Below, piece by piece: positions 31,565-44,600 of a stretch of 64,000 bases of DNA. This stretch comes from Leptidea sinapis. Taxonomy: Eukaryota > Arthropoda > Insecta > Lepidoptera > Pieridae. The DNA is taken from NCBI RefSeq assembly GCF_905404315.1, contig NC_066294.1, positions 9,635,501 through 9,699,500 on the forward strand. Reading direction: 5' to 3'. The notes under the pieces are model-generated. The model was not told where the DNA came from and made no database searches. It saw only the letters and a list, made by a program, of their open reading frames with translations. Each line of letters starts with the position of its first letter. Position 1 is the first letter of the stretch. Both the position numbers and the translations under genes were made by a program.

Positions 31565-32107
31565 GGTATTTCCTCATAGAAATCAAACTTCATATTATTT
31601 AGTCTGGTAGGTAGGTAGGTACGTGCGATATTAAACCGTCATGCTTGTTAATTTTATAATTATAGCTTGCACCAGTCAGGTTATTACTAAGTAGGTACGG
31701 AGTATTCTAAGTAGGTAGGTATGCCAACTACTTTATGAAGCACATTATTGTAACAATACTAATTTTATCTTAATTCATTTACCCACCGATTTTTGTTAAT
31801 ATAATATAACATAACAACCTGGTATATATAAATAGGTTTTACATAGATAATTATAACGTTTTAAAATTTTAAGATTAGGTAATTTATTTTTCATTAAAAC
31901 ACTCACTTGTACCTTTTTTCTCGCAACCACGACCACGATAAACGTTGTCATTTGTCATCGTAAATAATCGACACAAGGGTACCTGTTAATTGCTGTAGGC
32001 TCGCTACGGAACCCCAAGTAAGCGTGTCCGGTACGCTTTTGACCGGTTTTTTATTATCACTTATCAGCCATTGTATAATCCATCTCATTTCGTAAATACC
32101 TAATAGA
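31565..32107. other. Upstream flank of CycD, no repeat recognised
   Basis: AT-rich with a TAGG simple repeat at about 31605-31625. It could include distal promoter elements; no defined motif is supported. Confidence 0.4.
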
Positions 32108-32440
32108 ATGAGAAGCAAGAATCGGACGGAGTGTGAGAGAGCAAGCGAACGTAGTTATATTCGAATATCGACTCGGGAGAAACCTGCGTGCGGGCCTCAG
32201 GGGCCACGGCTCACAGGCGGGCGCCCCCTCCCCCCTGCCGCCCCCGTCCCCCTGCCGTCCCCGCCCCGCCGATCATATGTTCGCCGGCCGGTGAGCGACC
32301 GCGCGCAGCTCACTCATTGTGATTCGGGCTGTCGCCGTCGTCGCAACAAGCCGTGCTAGCACACTGTGACCGCGATCAGCTGTGCACGACACGACGCGAC
32401 GTTACATACTCGAGCCCTAGATAAGCCGCTGCGCGGTGAT
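32108..32440 (+). promoter_or_regulatory. CycD GC-rich promoter and 5' UTR region
   Basis: A sharply GC- and CpG-rich stretch in otherwise AT-rich DNA, with C-tracts around 32220-32270, leads straight into the CycD start codon and continues through exon 1 (to about 32690). No TATA box is visible at a convincing distance, as expected for a dispersed CpG-type promoter. A donor-like CCGGTGAGCG occurs near 32290, so an extra non-coding 5' exon is possible. The transcription start cannot be placed from sequence. Confidence 0.6.
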
Positions 32441-32677
32441 ATGGAGCTATTGTGTGCGGAGCGCGTGAGCCCGGGCTCCTCCGGGAGCTCGAGCAGGCCG
32501 GAGGTGGAGCGGCCCGGGCCTGCCGCCGCCCGGGACCCGGTGCTGATGAGGCGCCGAGTTCTGGACAACCTGCTGAGGACTGAAGAGCGCTATGCCGTCA
32601 CCGCCAACTACTTCAACACCGTGCAGACAGAAGTCACGCCGCACATGCGCCGCGTGGTCGCGGAGTGGATGCTAGAG
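32441..32677 (+). CDS. CycD: CycD coding exon 1 (residues 1-79)
   Basis: Begins MELLCAE, containing the LxCxE Rb-pocket docking motif (L3, C5, E7), as in vertebrate D cyclins. A Ser/Pro/Ala-rich linker (about residues 9-33) follows, then the entry helix of the cyclin box ending MRRVVAEWMLE. The ATG has G at -3 and G at +4, a good initiation context, and an in-frame TAG lies at 32357-32359. The exon ends GAG|GTGAGC in phase 0, the same place as in the vertebrate alignment (WMLE|VCE). GC content is far above the surrounding DNA because the exon sits in the promoter CpG-rich stretch. Confidence 0.96.
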
Positions 32678-35600
32678 GTGAGCGACGAACGCGCGGTGTA
32701 TCCCATACATACTCTGTGGTCCTGCCAATGTCTCGCTCATCGCCATCTTGTCCCTTACGCTCGTACCCACCGCGACCGGCGACCGGCCACGTGTAGCGCC
32801 GGTGACATCACCCGTGGGCCGTGGCCCCCGTAAGCACTTAGTCTTACAGCCATTGCGCTATTTCACCACCAATGACCAAACTAACATCCAGGCTAAACAC
32901 ATTCTCACTCCTCGTACAACGCCATTTAAATACTCATTGCAGGAAAACAGCTGTTTGATTGTTTACACGATCAGCTGATAGTGTTTTTGTTTTCAACTTA
33001 GAATCGTATTAGACTGTTGGAAGATAATACGATATCTTACACGTTAATAATAATAACAAGGAAAATGTTGATAATTATTGAAAAACTAAGATGTAAATGA
33101 TAATGTGCAATTAAAGGTTAGGAAACAAGGTGACCGGCGCGATATGCGGGAATAATTAGGTATATAAATAATAGTTGTAAGCGTATGTGGCGTGTCGCTC
33201 AGGGGCCCTGTGTGGAGGCGTCAGGCGTGAGGCGACTAACGACTACAGCTCGCAGCGCAAACGGTCGCCGACCGCTGTGGTGGGCTTAAACTATTTGAAT
33301 AATCAGCTGATTTTGACACACAGCTGACGCGACGCCCTCGCACGACCGGGGCCCCGGACGAGCACTTATCTGTTTAGGCAATACGATATAATGCTCATAC
33401 ACTATTTCCAGCATAATTTGCGTCATTTGGTTCCGTCGAATACGTTTTATTTATTGTTAGAGAACAAATGTTGTATATTAATTAATAGTGAGAGTAGCTT
33501 TAATAATCTAACTTTAATTTAAACTAGATATAAGTATGTACGTCCTGACTCCTAAATGCGATAGTCAGCTGTAGACTTGACTAGGCCACGTGGTCCCGAC
33601 TTAGTGCAGTGACGTCACTCGATCAGCAGCAAACCACAATGGCGGAACTCGCTACGAATTACGATGCCGTCTCTGTATGAGAATAATATTATTATTTAAC
33701 ACTTCTGTGTAAATTCAACAAAAATAAAACCGATTAAAATGAGGATAAAAATTTATTAAGGAGTTATTAGATGTTGTTAATATAAAATTTTCTTTGGATA
33801 TGTATCTATTTAGCAAATAAAATGTATCTACATTAAAATTAGTATAATATTATATATGCAATACTAAGTAACATAACTAACAAGTTAACAACATAAATTA
33901 TATTCCCAAGCAAAGCTAGGACTTAGTATGCTATAAAATAAAAACTAGGTGTATATATATAAGTAAAAGACAGCACGTCCAACCGACTGGGAGTAATCAT
34001 TGATGTCCTATCAAGAGGTAAAGCCCTATTCTTATATCGATAGGCGTGCGATAAAAAAAACCATAGAGACTTCGCCGTGTCTCTGAAAACACCGGCTCGA
34101 TTGAACAAACAGTACTTGTCGACTGTCACCTTACGGCTACGTACCTACACATCAATAAACCAGTCGCATACCAAATTTCAAGATAAACTGACGAAAAAAT
34201 GTTTCGGGCCGTTTCGGTTACTGAAAGGTCAATGACACTTCAATGTCGACAATTATCGTATTTTAAATTTTAATTCGATTAGGTAGGTAGGTATTATAAT
34301 TTACGTCGCTTCTATTATTATTGTATAATAATAATAGTTGATATAAAGCCTCAAGTCACAACATAATATCCTGTATAAAAGTACTTAATCATTTAACGTA
34401 AGTAAATATCAATAAATGCGGAATGTTTGAGGTTATAAATAATAATGGATATATCTAGGCATTCTTCAAATGAAATAAAGTGTCTCGACAAAAATCTAGA
34501 GTATAATTATAACATATGTGATATTACCTATCTAACATAGAACTTAAATAGTAAAACACGTCAGATTAAGTAAGACTGCTTTGTCTAAAAGTAGGCGAAT
34601 ATCTAGTATCTACTACCTACTTCAAAATGGCGTACCTAGTAGCGGAGGATGACCTTTCTCTATTTTAACTCAAAATCATTTTTAAAAATGTATTTAATCA
34701 GTGGTCGAGGTTTACTAGACAATGTAACAGATTACGTAATAGAATACCATATTTATATTCTTATTTCTTTATAGTGATTGTTACGCGACACTTGAATGAC
34801 AATGACACTGAAATTAGCTGTCAACATATGTATATTATCAATGTACATTAGAGAGTACGAGTAGTATATTCTTTGATATATGTACTTGCTTTAATTGTAA
34901 CTATCTTTATGCTTTTTTATTATTTAACAAACAAAGAAGCCTAAGACCCGTTATCATTTAGGGTAACTTTTCCTTCCTTTCTTATGCTTAGGAATTGGGT
35001 AGCTCTGAATGCATATCAAACAAAAATTGCTTTATTAATTAATTTTTTAAATTTTCATGCCTAATGGTTAACATCAGGTCACAGCTGATCGCTAATTCTT
35101 CGTCGCAACATCTGTGCTACTTTGGATACCGATTTGATTTTGTATTTGGCCTTTATACCGATAGTATCCATTTTGAAAGGATTATTTATACGTCTAGATA
35201 GACTTTGAGAGCTGTGAAAACGTCGAAAAAAAATATGTTTAGAAAAAACCTCCATTTAGAGCAATTCACGCACACTAACACAAAGTGTCCTACAAATCGC
35301 GAGTGTCACGCACACAAAACTAATATTCCTAGCCTGTTTTTATCGGTTGTCTAACAGCAAGAGACCCTACCAAGACGTATAAATTATCCAGGGGATACAA
35401 GCTAGGTATACTATGTACCTATTAGTAGGTAACGAATAATATAGAGACTATTACTGACGTGAAAAATCTTAATTTGTGGGTTTTCAATGAGACTGAACGG
35501 TCAAGTATGATCATAAGCACCATTTTTTATTTATTTAGGTATATAATTTTTAAGTTCGTACTTAGCAAGTAAGTGTACAATAGCTAAGTAAGTACAACAA

Positions 35601-38600
35601 CGTAAAGTCGCTAACGTAACAGATTCCTGTTACGAAGTTCGTCCACGATTCACATGTCGCTTAATGGACTTGTCAGTTGTCAAGACACAGCTGAGTACAG
35701 ACTACAAATACCTACATGCAACTCTCAACATTACCCACCAGTAATACAGTTACTAATGCTGGGGACACACCATTCTTACTCCCTTTTTGGTGGAAATAAT
35801 TCATGTATCTAAATATATGGATATGTGTTTATTAAATTAGCTAATCCCTTAACATATAAGGATTGAAACAATAAAAGCGCATTCTGTAGAGCATAATCAT
35901 AAGTACTTATTTAAAGTATTTATTTATGATAAAGAAATAAATTTTATGTATGCATTAGCAGGCGTTAAAATAAGTGCGAACCTATTGGAATAAACTTGTA
36001 CTATATCCAAATAAGTAGTGTTTTTTGGATATTTCCTTCACTGATACTGTGATACCATGGCTTTTATTTATTAAGCGTTAAAATGGTATTGGGTTTTAAT
36101 TAGCTTGATTTAAAATCCAAATTATTATGGCTGTAAAGACCTGAAAAATATTGATGTTAATTCTAACACCAAACACCACGCGTTACTAAGAAATAGGATA
36201 TTGATTATTACTTATGACAACAACTCTCATATAAATAAAGAAAGTATATTGAAGAGAATTGAGTATATTAAACTAATTTGTGTTCATAAATTTCATGATT
36301 TATAAGTACTATGTTATTATGCTATATTGTGGCATAAATTATTACGTAATTATTACTAATTCACGATAGAAGATATCAGCATACAATTATGAGTATATAC
36401 ATATTGTTGATCCTATGTATTCCTACTGATTACTATTTACTTATAACGTTGTTTAATATTCAAAGAGTATTTAAAAGTAATGAGTGCCTTACAAGGAAGC
36501 TAAATGTTGTTAGTAAAGTATGCTTATTATTAACAGTTAAGTTTTTATAGATAGGGAACCCTCGACATAACACACTTGGCTGGTTTCTTAGTTAATATGG
36601 GCTAGCTGGGGGCATCGGAATATTATGTATAACACGTGGCTCCGAGAATACTTATCAAAATTAATGAAGCCTTTTTGAAGCACTATTTATTTACATACAT
36701 ACATTCACAGACACTCTATGCTGTACCTAAATTCTTTTTATATCGTATACAATAAAGTTTTAATATTTTAGTAACGTTACGATGTACTCAAAGATAAGGC
36801 GAATAATTTAATATAAAATATTTTTAATTAATAAGCTGAGATGCTAGTAAACGCTTTTTATCAATGAGGAAGCCTTGTATATGATACAAGCTAGGTGTAG
36901 TGTGCAAGCATTATTATTCTTTGGTTGGAAGGGTGCCGTAGCTATAATGAATCTACTGGAATGTCTCAGAATTTTGGGTTTTTTAAGATCCCTGAGCCGC
37001 ACTACATTGTAATGGGCAAGGCATTTACAATCAGGTAAATGTCTAGTTTGCCTCGACACTTTTTCTCATTTGACAAGTACTCCTAGTAAATGTAAAAGTA
37101 TCGTAAGGTATCCTTAAGACCAAAAATCCAAAATGTCCAAAATTATGAAGCAGATAATATAATACTTAAGTCTAATTCTTCTATTTATCATTATTACTTA
37201 TTAATTGTATTACTATTAGATTTTCTAAACTAAGCCCAACTGAGCGACTGAAAACTATTTCATTTATAAAGAATTATATCGTTTCTATATAAAAAATATA
37301 AAAGGAGAATGGCGAGCTTGCATTTGTTTTGGGACCCATTGGTAGAGATAGTATGTTGATTGTAGATACATGTTGGAAACTGAGTTATAGTTGTAGAATG
37401 GGATAAAAGTAACAAAAAAAATGTTAAGTATGTCTAAAAAGTGAGAGAAAAAAGATAAAAATAAAAGACACTTTAATAAGGTACATACTTATTATTATTA
37501 ATTGTACCAAGACGCGTGGGTAGAGATTATTGTTACCGATAGATTATAAGTGCTAGCGTGGGTCCATTTCTGCCATACTCCTTTATCATGTTTTTGTGTA
37601 TCTGACACTAATTTTGTAATTCAAACAAATTTGAATTAAATTTAATTCAATTTTATGATAATTAAATTAAAATTCAATTCTTTGGTGTGACCTCAGCATT
37701 AGGGTGTAGCGTAGGTACATTATGACGCATACGTTGCAACGACGTTGCCTCGGGTTTGATCGCGAACGAAGTGGAAACAGTCTGCTCGAATCTCTCGTGA
37801 CATTCTCTATTAACCAACTAGACCACTACTTCACTTTCTCCCTTAGTATATTATTCTAGAAATATCCAGTTATCAATTAAAGAAACTAACTGTTTATATA
37901 TCATTATGTGGTAAGTCGACCGGTATTAGCGAAGTAGTTTTTCCAGCATTTACCGCGTGCAACAATAATAAATATACCGTAAAGGCTTAATGACTAAGTT
38001 AAATACCAAAATGCAACGATTAATAATTTGTTTTCTGAAAAAAAATGAAGCCCGTACAAATTATTTTAATATATTTAAAACAATACTCTGTGTTGCCTGT
38101 TTTCTTTCAGTGTTTTTAAAATTATTTTTATCCGTAAAACAGCCTAGCGAAACTCTAAGTAAAAAGCGATTCACTCGCTTGTATGACACGTGCAGTGATG
38201 GATAGATTGACAAATGACAGCTATAATCTTGTAAAAAACGGAGATAGCCGAAATCCACTACGTTTTAAGCAACTGTTCCCTTTCAAACTTAGCCGGATTA
38301 TATTTCAACGCCATAATATTGTAATTACTACTATTTCAATCTTATGTCAAATGACTGCACGTTTAATACTAAACTAAATTTCAATTTTTACTTATTTTAT
38401 TACGTAGTATTTACATCCTCTTTGCCAAAAAATATGCTGACATTATTAGACCCTGAAATTTTTCCCATTTTTAGTATATTGTAGGTAAACTATTTTGATT
38501 TATTTTGAATATCGAAATATTCGGCAGTGTTGGCCATATTTTATAAAGGTTTTCTATGTAGGACAGTTATTACAAGATCTTTTGAAAACGTACTGTAACC

Positions 38601-41600
38601 GTTTTGATAAGAATTCCGATGAAAGTACTCAACGCGCCTTGTTTATCGCGCTAAGTATGAATTGCAGTTGTATGAAATAATAAATAGGTTATCGGGAATT
38701 TCGTATGATAAAACGGTTTAAATACATAATACCTACATAAGGCGTGGCAGCCTAACGACTTTCGTAAAGACAGTCGATCTACGCTACATAAACGGAAAAA
38801 AATTAGTTTTTTTTTTCTCTTTTTCTCATTACGTTGTCTTCTGTTATGTCTGGTTTTGTTATTTATTTATAGCATAGCCGAAAATCAATAAGTAATACAA
38901 CAATAAATATTTATAATTCGTTATTTCAAATGTTACAAAATAATTTCACGCTATGGCGCTTACGCAAATTCTTATGGAGGGGTTACGCATTTGCTATCTT
39001 TGCTTTTACCTGGTATTGAGGTGAAAAGGATTAACACTCGGCTAAGCCACGCCCTTGCCATGTCAATCTATTTTTATGTCCTTAATAACAAATTACTCTA
39101 ATGAAAAAAAAATTGCTTATACTAATGTCAATTTCTCGTTGCCCGTGGCGAAACATAAAAAAAATAACATTTAGATAAGCATTCACACAAACTATTTTCT
39201 TTATCACTTTCTCGTGACTTTTAAAATTATTTTTTATGGCTTGTATCTAATTCATGGTAATCTTATCAATATGGAAGTAACGCTGACTTTCTGTATCACT
39301 CTAAATAAGCCAACCAATTTTGATGAAATTTACATTTAGGCATGGTCTAGGCCGGTTTTATCGCAAAACTTTAAAATTCTCTACGAAATGTGGTATCACC
39401 GAATTCTCACTGCATTTCAGAAGTAATTTTGATAATTTTTTATTTTGTTATGTGATAAACAATCTCTCTAAAATAATGGATACATGGCTAATAAAAGTTA
39501 TGACTTTATAAAGCTTTTGTTGAATAAATCTACTTAGAATGTTTTTTAGACAGAACAAAGTACTTATAAATTTAAGCTATATTTACGTTATATTTGTTTT
39601 TAATCAAGTATCTAAAATCTAGATGGTTTTGATTTGGTAGATAAGCTCGTGTCGTTTCAAATTTTAACGTTTTATACATCAAACGAAATAAAAGATACAA
39701 ATTGCCTTGGTGTCAAAATCGGTAACATCAAAAAAATATATATATATTTTATATATATATCAGTCAAACAGGTCAAATTTTTCGAAACCTCGCAGGGGTC
39801 CCGTCTTTCATATAATCCCCGTTTTACCAATATTCAAATGACTTAGAATAATTTGACATGTTTACTATATACATATACTATATAAATTTTTTATAACAAT
39901 AAGGGACGAGACGAGCAGGACGTTTAGCTGATGGTAATTGATACGCCCTGCCCATTTCAATGCAGTGCCGCTCAGGACCAGATGAACATGTCTTGAAAAA
40001 CCAAAAATTTTGGACTGCACTACAATTGCTCTCATCACCTTGAGACATAATATGTTAAGACTCATTTGCCCAATAATTTCACTAGCTACGGCGCCCTTCA
40101 CACCGAAACACAATAATGATTTCACATTTCTGCTTCACCGCAGAAAATATCGCCGTTGTGCTAGCCATAATCTAGCCGTCATCCTGTGCAAAGAATCCTC
40201 CCACTGCTATTTAGCAGGCATTTGCCCATAGTCGCCTCTTACGACACCCTTGGGCCTATGACTTCCCTATTCTTTTATGCCCCGGGGAAGCACAGGGCTT
40301 TTTATTCTAATCAATCAATCAATCAATCAATTCAACTGTCTTTCCTTTGACAGGTTTGCGAAGACCAAGGCAGTCAAGAAGAAGTGTTTCCACTGGCGAT
40401 ATCGTACTTCGACAGGTTCTTGAGTATATGTACCGTTGGCAAGAGCCAGTTGCAACTCCTGGGAACGGCCTGTTTACTGCTGGCTTCCAAACTAAGAGAA
40501 CCGGGATCCCGAGGACTTCCTGCAGAACTCCTGGTTTTCTACACAGCCAACAGCATCACACTCACAGATCTATGTGTAAGTTTTAAATTTTCGATCATTG
40601 TATTTGTATATATTAATGCAGATAATAAACTTGATCATTATTTAGACATCATTAAGCGGTTAGGGTGAAAGGTATATGCACTTTTATACTAATGTTAAAC
40701 ACTAGCTGCCCGTGACACCATTAAACAAGCATATTTTTGCACCTATAGGCATTTAGAAGCAGTTTGTACGGTACCTCTTTATCATACAATAAGACAAAAA
40801 GTAATAAAAAATATTTATGACTCTGTATGATATCTTTAAAAATATATGTCGCTGTCTACAGTTTGAAATGTTAATGGCTCTATTTGCCAGAGCGGAAGTT
40901 ACGTTCTTATCATGCTAGATTGCTCAGAGGTGACTCGGGCGGGGCGTAAGCGCTGCTATTTCGTTTAATAGTAATAACTTGTAAGTTTTTACGCAATCCG
41001 TACATTGTTTGTAACTAGCACACGTAAAATGTCTCATTTGTTTTCGTCTTTATGTGGATGAGAATACATTAATAAATGTTTTCGCTATCCAACTGCTTAA
41101 GCTCTAAGCCGGTGGTGGTAATATATTATTATTCGCTTTGATTTATGAATGATGCCGTTGAGGTTATGCAAAATAGATTATTTATCAGATATTTCTTATA
41201 TTAAGTGATTACCGCTGCTTATTCTATAGCAACATACGACATTTTCCAACCCTTGAGAAAGTTTAGGTACATACACAGCCAGGGGCGTGCATTGGTTTTT
41301 TGGCAAGGTAGGCACTGATTATATAACTAGTTGTAGTTGAGCCTGGAGTTTGCTTACCGTAGGTATTTTGGAAATATTATGAGTGGGGCTTCAATAGAAG
41401 TTAGGTTATAAAATAACGGAACCAAATTAAAGTAAATTAACTTTAACACTATATTTATTTAGGTTCATAAAGAGGTAGACACTGCCTAATTGCCTATATG
41501 ATATGCACGCCCCTGTACACAGCATTTGAAGCACTAGTTTTTACGATGTCTAAGATTTTTAATTTAAAACTTCGATGTCCTGCATTCTAAATGGTTCCTC

Positions 41601-44600
41601 GTTGCCCCTTTCTAAAATATTACGTTATAATATAGTTATTATAATTCTTTTTCGTCAAATCTGCTGTTAGATAGATGTTTGTTAATTATAGATGGCTCCA
41701 TTTTTTTTATGGGCTTGTTCTTACAATATTAAGATCAATTTGGGCCTCGCAGGAACAGCTTATTATTATTGATTTTCTTCTTATCAAAAACTTAAGTTTT
41801 ATGCATTCCTCTGAATACAATTTAGCTTGACATGAACTAATTTATGATTCAATATTGTTACTAATATTTCCTGTTTATTAATTAATAACTTGTATTAATA
41901 ACCTAATTAAGAACATTGTACCTACATAATCTGTTATCATTACTATAGCTACTGTATACATTGTTGTACCAGTGGGAGGCTCCTTTGCACGGGCTAGATT
42001 ATGGGTACCACAACGGCGCCTATTTCTGCCGTAAAGCAGTAATGTGTAAGCATTACTGTGTTTCGGTCTGAAGGGCGCAGAAGCTAGTGAAATTACTGGG
42101 CAAATGAAACTTAGCATCTTATGTCTCAAGGTGACGAGTGCAGTTGTTGAATTTTAGCTCAGAATTTTTTGAGTTTTTCAAGAATCCTGAGCGGCACAGC
42201 ATTGTAATGGGCAAGGCGTATCAATTATCATCAGCTGAACGTCCTGCTCTCTCGTCCCTTATTTTCATTAAAAAAAAGTTATATTGAAGTTAGCAAAGTG
42301 GTTGTGACCATGGGGAATTATCTCACATTAAATACGATTAAAATCTGTAATCATTAATCAGTTATAGAACATCAGGTTTAGTTAAATAGTATAATTCTAT
42401 TTCATTGATTTTTAACGAAGTTCCTCGCGGATCCTTAGAATTCACGTAGAAACAGTTTTCAACTTCTTGTTAAAATGATTTCTAAGATCCAGAAAAGTTT
42501 TTCGACAACTCAATAATTTACTTTGAAAATACTTAGTAGAGTTGTTATTATTCGGACGTAATGAATAATGTTTTTTGATTTCTCGAGTAGACGCCAAAAT
42601 GATGTAATTAATTTTTAACGCCAGCTCTAAAGACAAACACAACTGCTTTTCGATTCGATTCGATTCTTTCGAGAACATTCTCAAAACTTCTATAGATATA
42701 CCTTAGATCATGTATACCTCTAAAAAGACTTTGACAGCTGTGAAAACGTTTAAAAAAAAAGTATGTTGGAACTAACCTCTCCTTACTTCACGCACACTAA
42801 CACAAAGTGTCATACAAATCGCCAGTGTAAGACGTAGCTTGCCATGCACACTAAACTAATATTCCTGGCCTGATTTTATCGGTTGTCGTAACAGCAAGAG
42901 ACTATCTAGACATATAAATTATTTAAGCAATATACAATCTAACAAACTAATGATTAAAACACGTGTAACACTCGTATTGATCAAAGGAAAAGAAAATACT
43001 ATGACATTGCCTTATTATTAAACGCAATTTTAAGTTACCCCAACTTTAAAATTACTTCTAACTGTCATGTAATTATGTAGTGACAAAGGTAAGATAGAGA
43101 CAAAATGTTTTAAATTTGGAATAAATTTACTTCGCGATCATTCAAATTCAAATATTTTTATTCAAAATAGATTGTGACATCACTTATTAAAAGTCAAAAA
43201 CTACCACCCATTTCAAAATGAATGCCTCAGACCTGAGAAGAACGGGCGCAACTAACTCAGCGGGCTTTTTTTTCATCGAAAAATGTGTTTACAAAGTAAT
43301 ACTGTACAATCAAACTTATTATTTAATAGCCTGAGGGGGGTCACTCCATTCCAAATCTTTGGTATCATTAAGAAAGTCATTTATGTTATAGTAATCTTTA
43401 CCACACAGACGTTTTTTAACAATTCCTTTGAATTACGTAATACTTTAGTTTTGAACATTTTCTGGGATCTTGTTGTAAAAGCATATGCATCGCCTTACAA
43501 AAGACTTACTAATAACACAGTTTACATTTCTCGTTGATCTTCAAATGACCTGTATATATAATCTCGTATTATGTATATATCGTTAGCGCACTCACGCGTA
43601 AAACGAATATTTCAATACATTTATTGGAATTATATAATGTCGTAATTTGCATGTTTTGTTCGTATCTTGCAGCGATGTAGGTAGTCGCGATGCAGTTCGG
43701 TTCACTGTTCTAACCCGACGGGGCCCCGAATGCCAGCTCCGTAGATAAGTGCACGCCGCATCTGTAACGTAATACGTGGCTGTACATTGCTTATTTTACT
43801 TGCAATCTAACTTAGTTCTATCGCAATTACTATCTATGGAATGACATAAATGCTTTATAGGCCGGCTAGTCTTTATCTAATATATAAAATTCTCATGTCG
43901 CGGTGTTTGTAGTTAAACTCCTTCGAAACTTTCGACGATTCTCATGAAATTTCGAGTGCATATTGGGTAGGTCTGAGAATCGGACAACAACTATTTTTCA
44001 TCCCCCTAAATGTTAAGGATGGTCCACGCCAAATTTTTTTTTAATTTTTTTGAATTATTTTTTGAAATTTGTTTGATTATGAGTCAGCGTTAAAAAGTAC
44101 ATACAACTTCAAATTTTCACCCATCTACGATCAACAGTTACTTTTGTATCGCGATTTTTATATCGGCAATACAACGTTTGCTGGGTCAGCTAGTATACCT
44201 ATATAATTCTTCTGTATGTGTGTTGACAGTGAACTCCTCCTAAACGGCTGGACCGATTCAAATGTTTTTTTTTTGTTAGTGTTCCAGTGGATTCGAGGAT
44301 GGTTTAGATTCACAATTGAATTACCTCCTAAATGGCTGGACCGCCTTTGGTGATTTTTAGAGTGTTCCAGTGAATTTTAGATAGATTCTCAATACAGTCT
44401 CTATATAATTCTCCTATGTATGTTAGTGATCTCCTCCTAACGTCTGGACCGATTTTTCAAATTTAACACGTGTGTACAGGACAACGTCTGTCGGGTCCGC
44501 TAGTTTATTATATATTTCTCTTTCTATATGTGAGTAATATTATTTATTAGACTGGAAGACTTTATTGTCCTTAAAAATAAACTTGGTAAACATTTTGCAT

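Larger units (their letters stand above)
32678..40353 (+). other. CycD: CycD intron 1 (7.7 kb)
   Basis: GTGAGC..CAG intron. The first kilobase stays fairly GC-rich (for example 33180-33360 and 33580-33660). About 33.7-35.2 and 35.4-36.9 kb show only AT-rich sequence with no repeat I can name. Later parts hold a MITE (35181-35387), a degraded S1 copy (36900-37070), a repeat at 38141-38425, and an antisense S1 at 39887-40207 followed by another short common repeat up to about 40295 and an AATC simple repeat (40311-40331). Confidence 0.9.

Noticed and set aside
32366..32440. Upstream, longer N-terminus of cyclin D
   Set aside because: The frame is open from 32360, but the only upstream start would be GTG; 32441 is the first ATG and gives the family-typical MELLCxE start.
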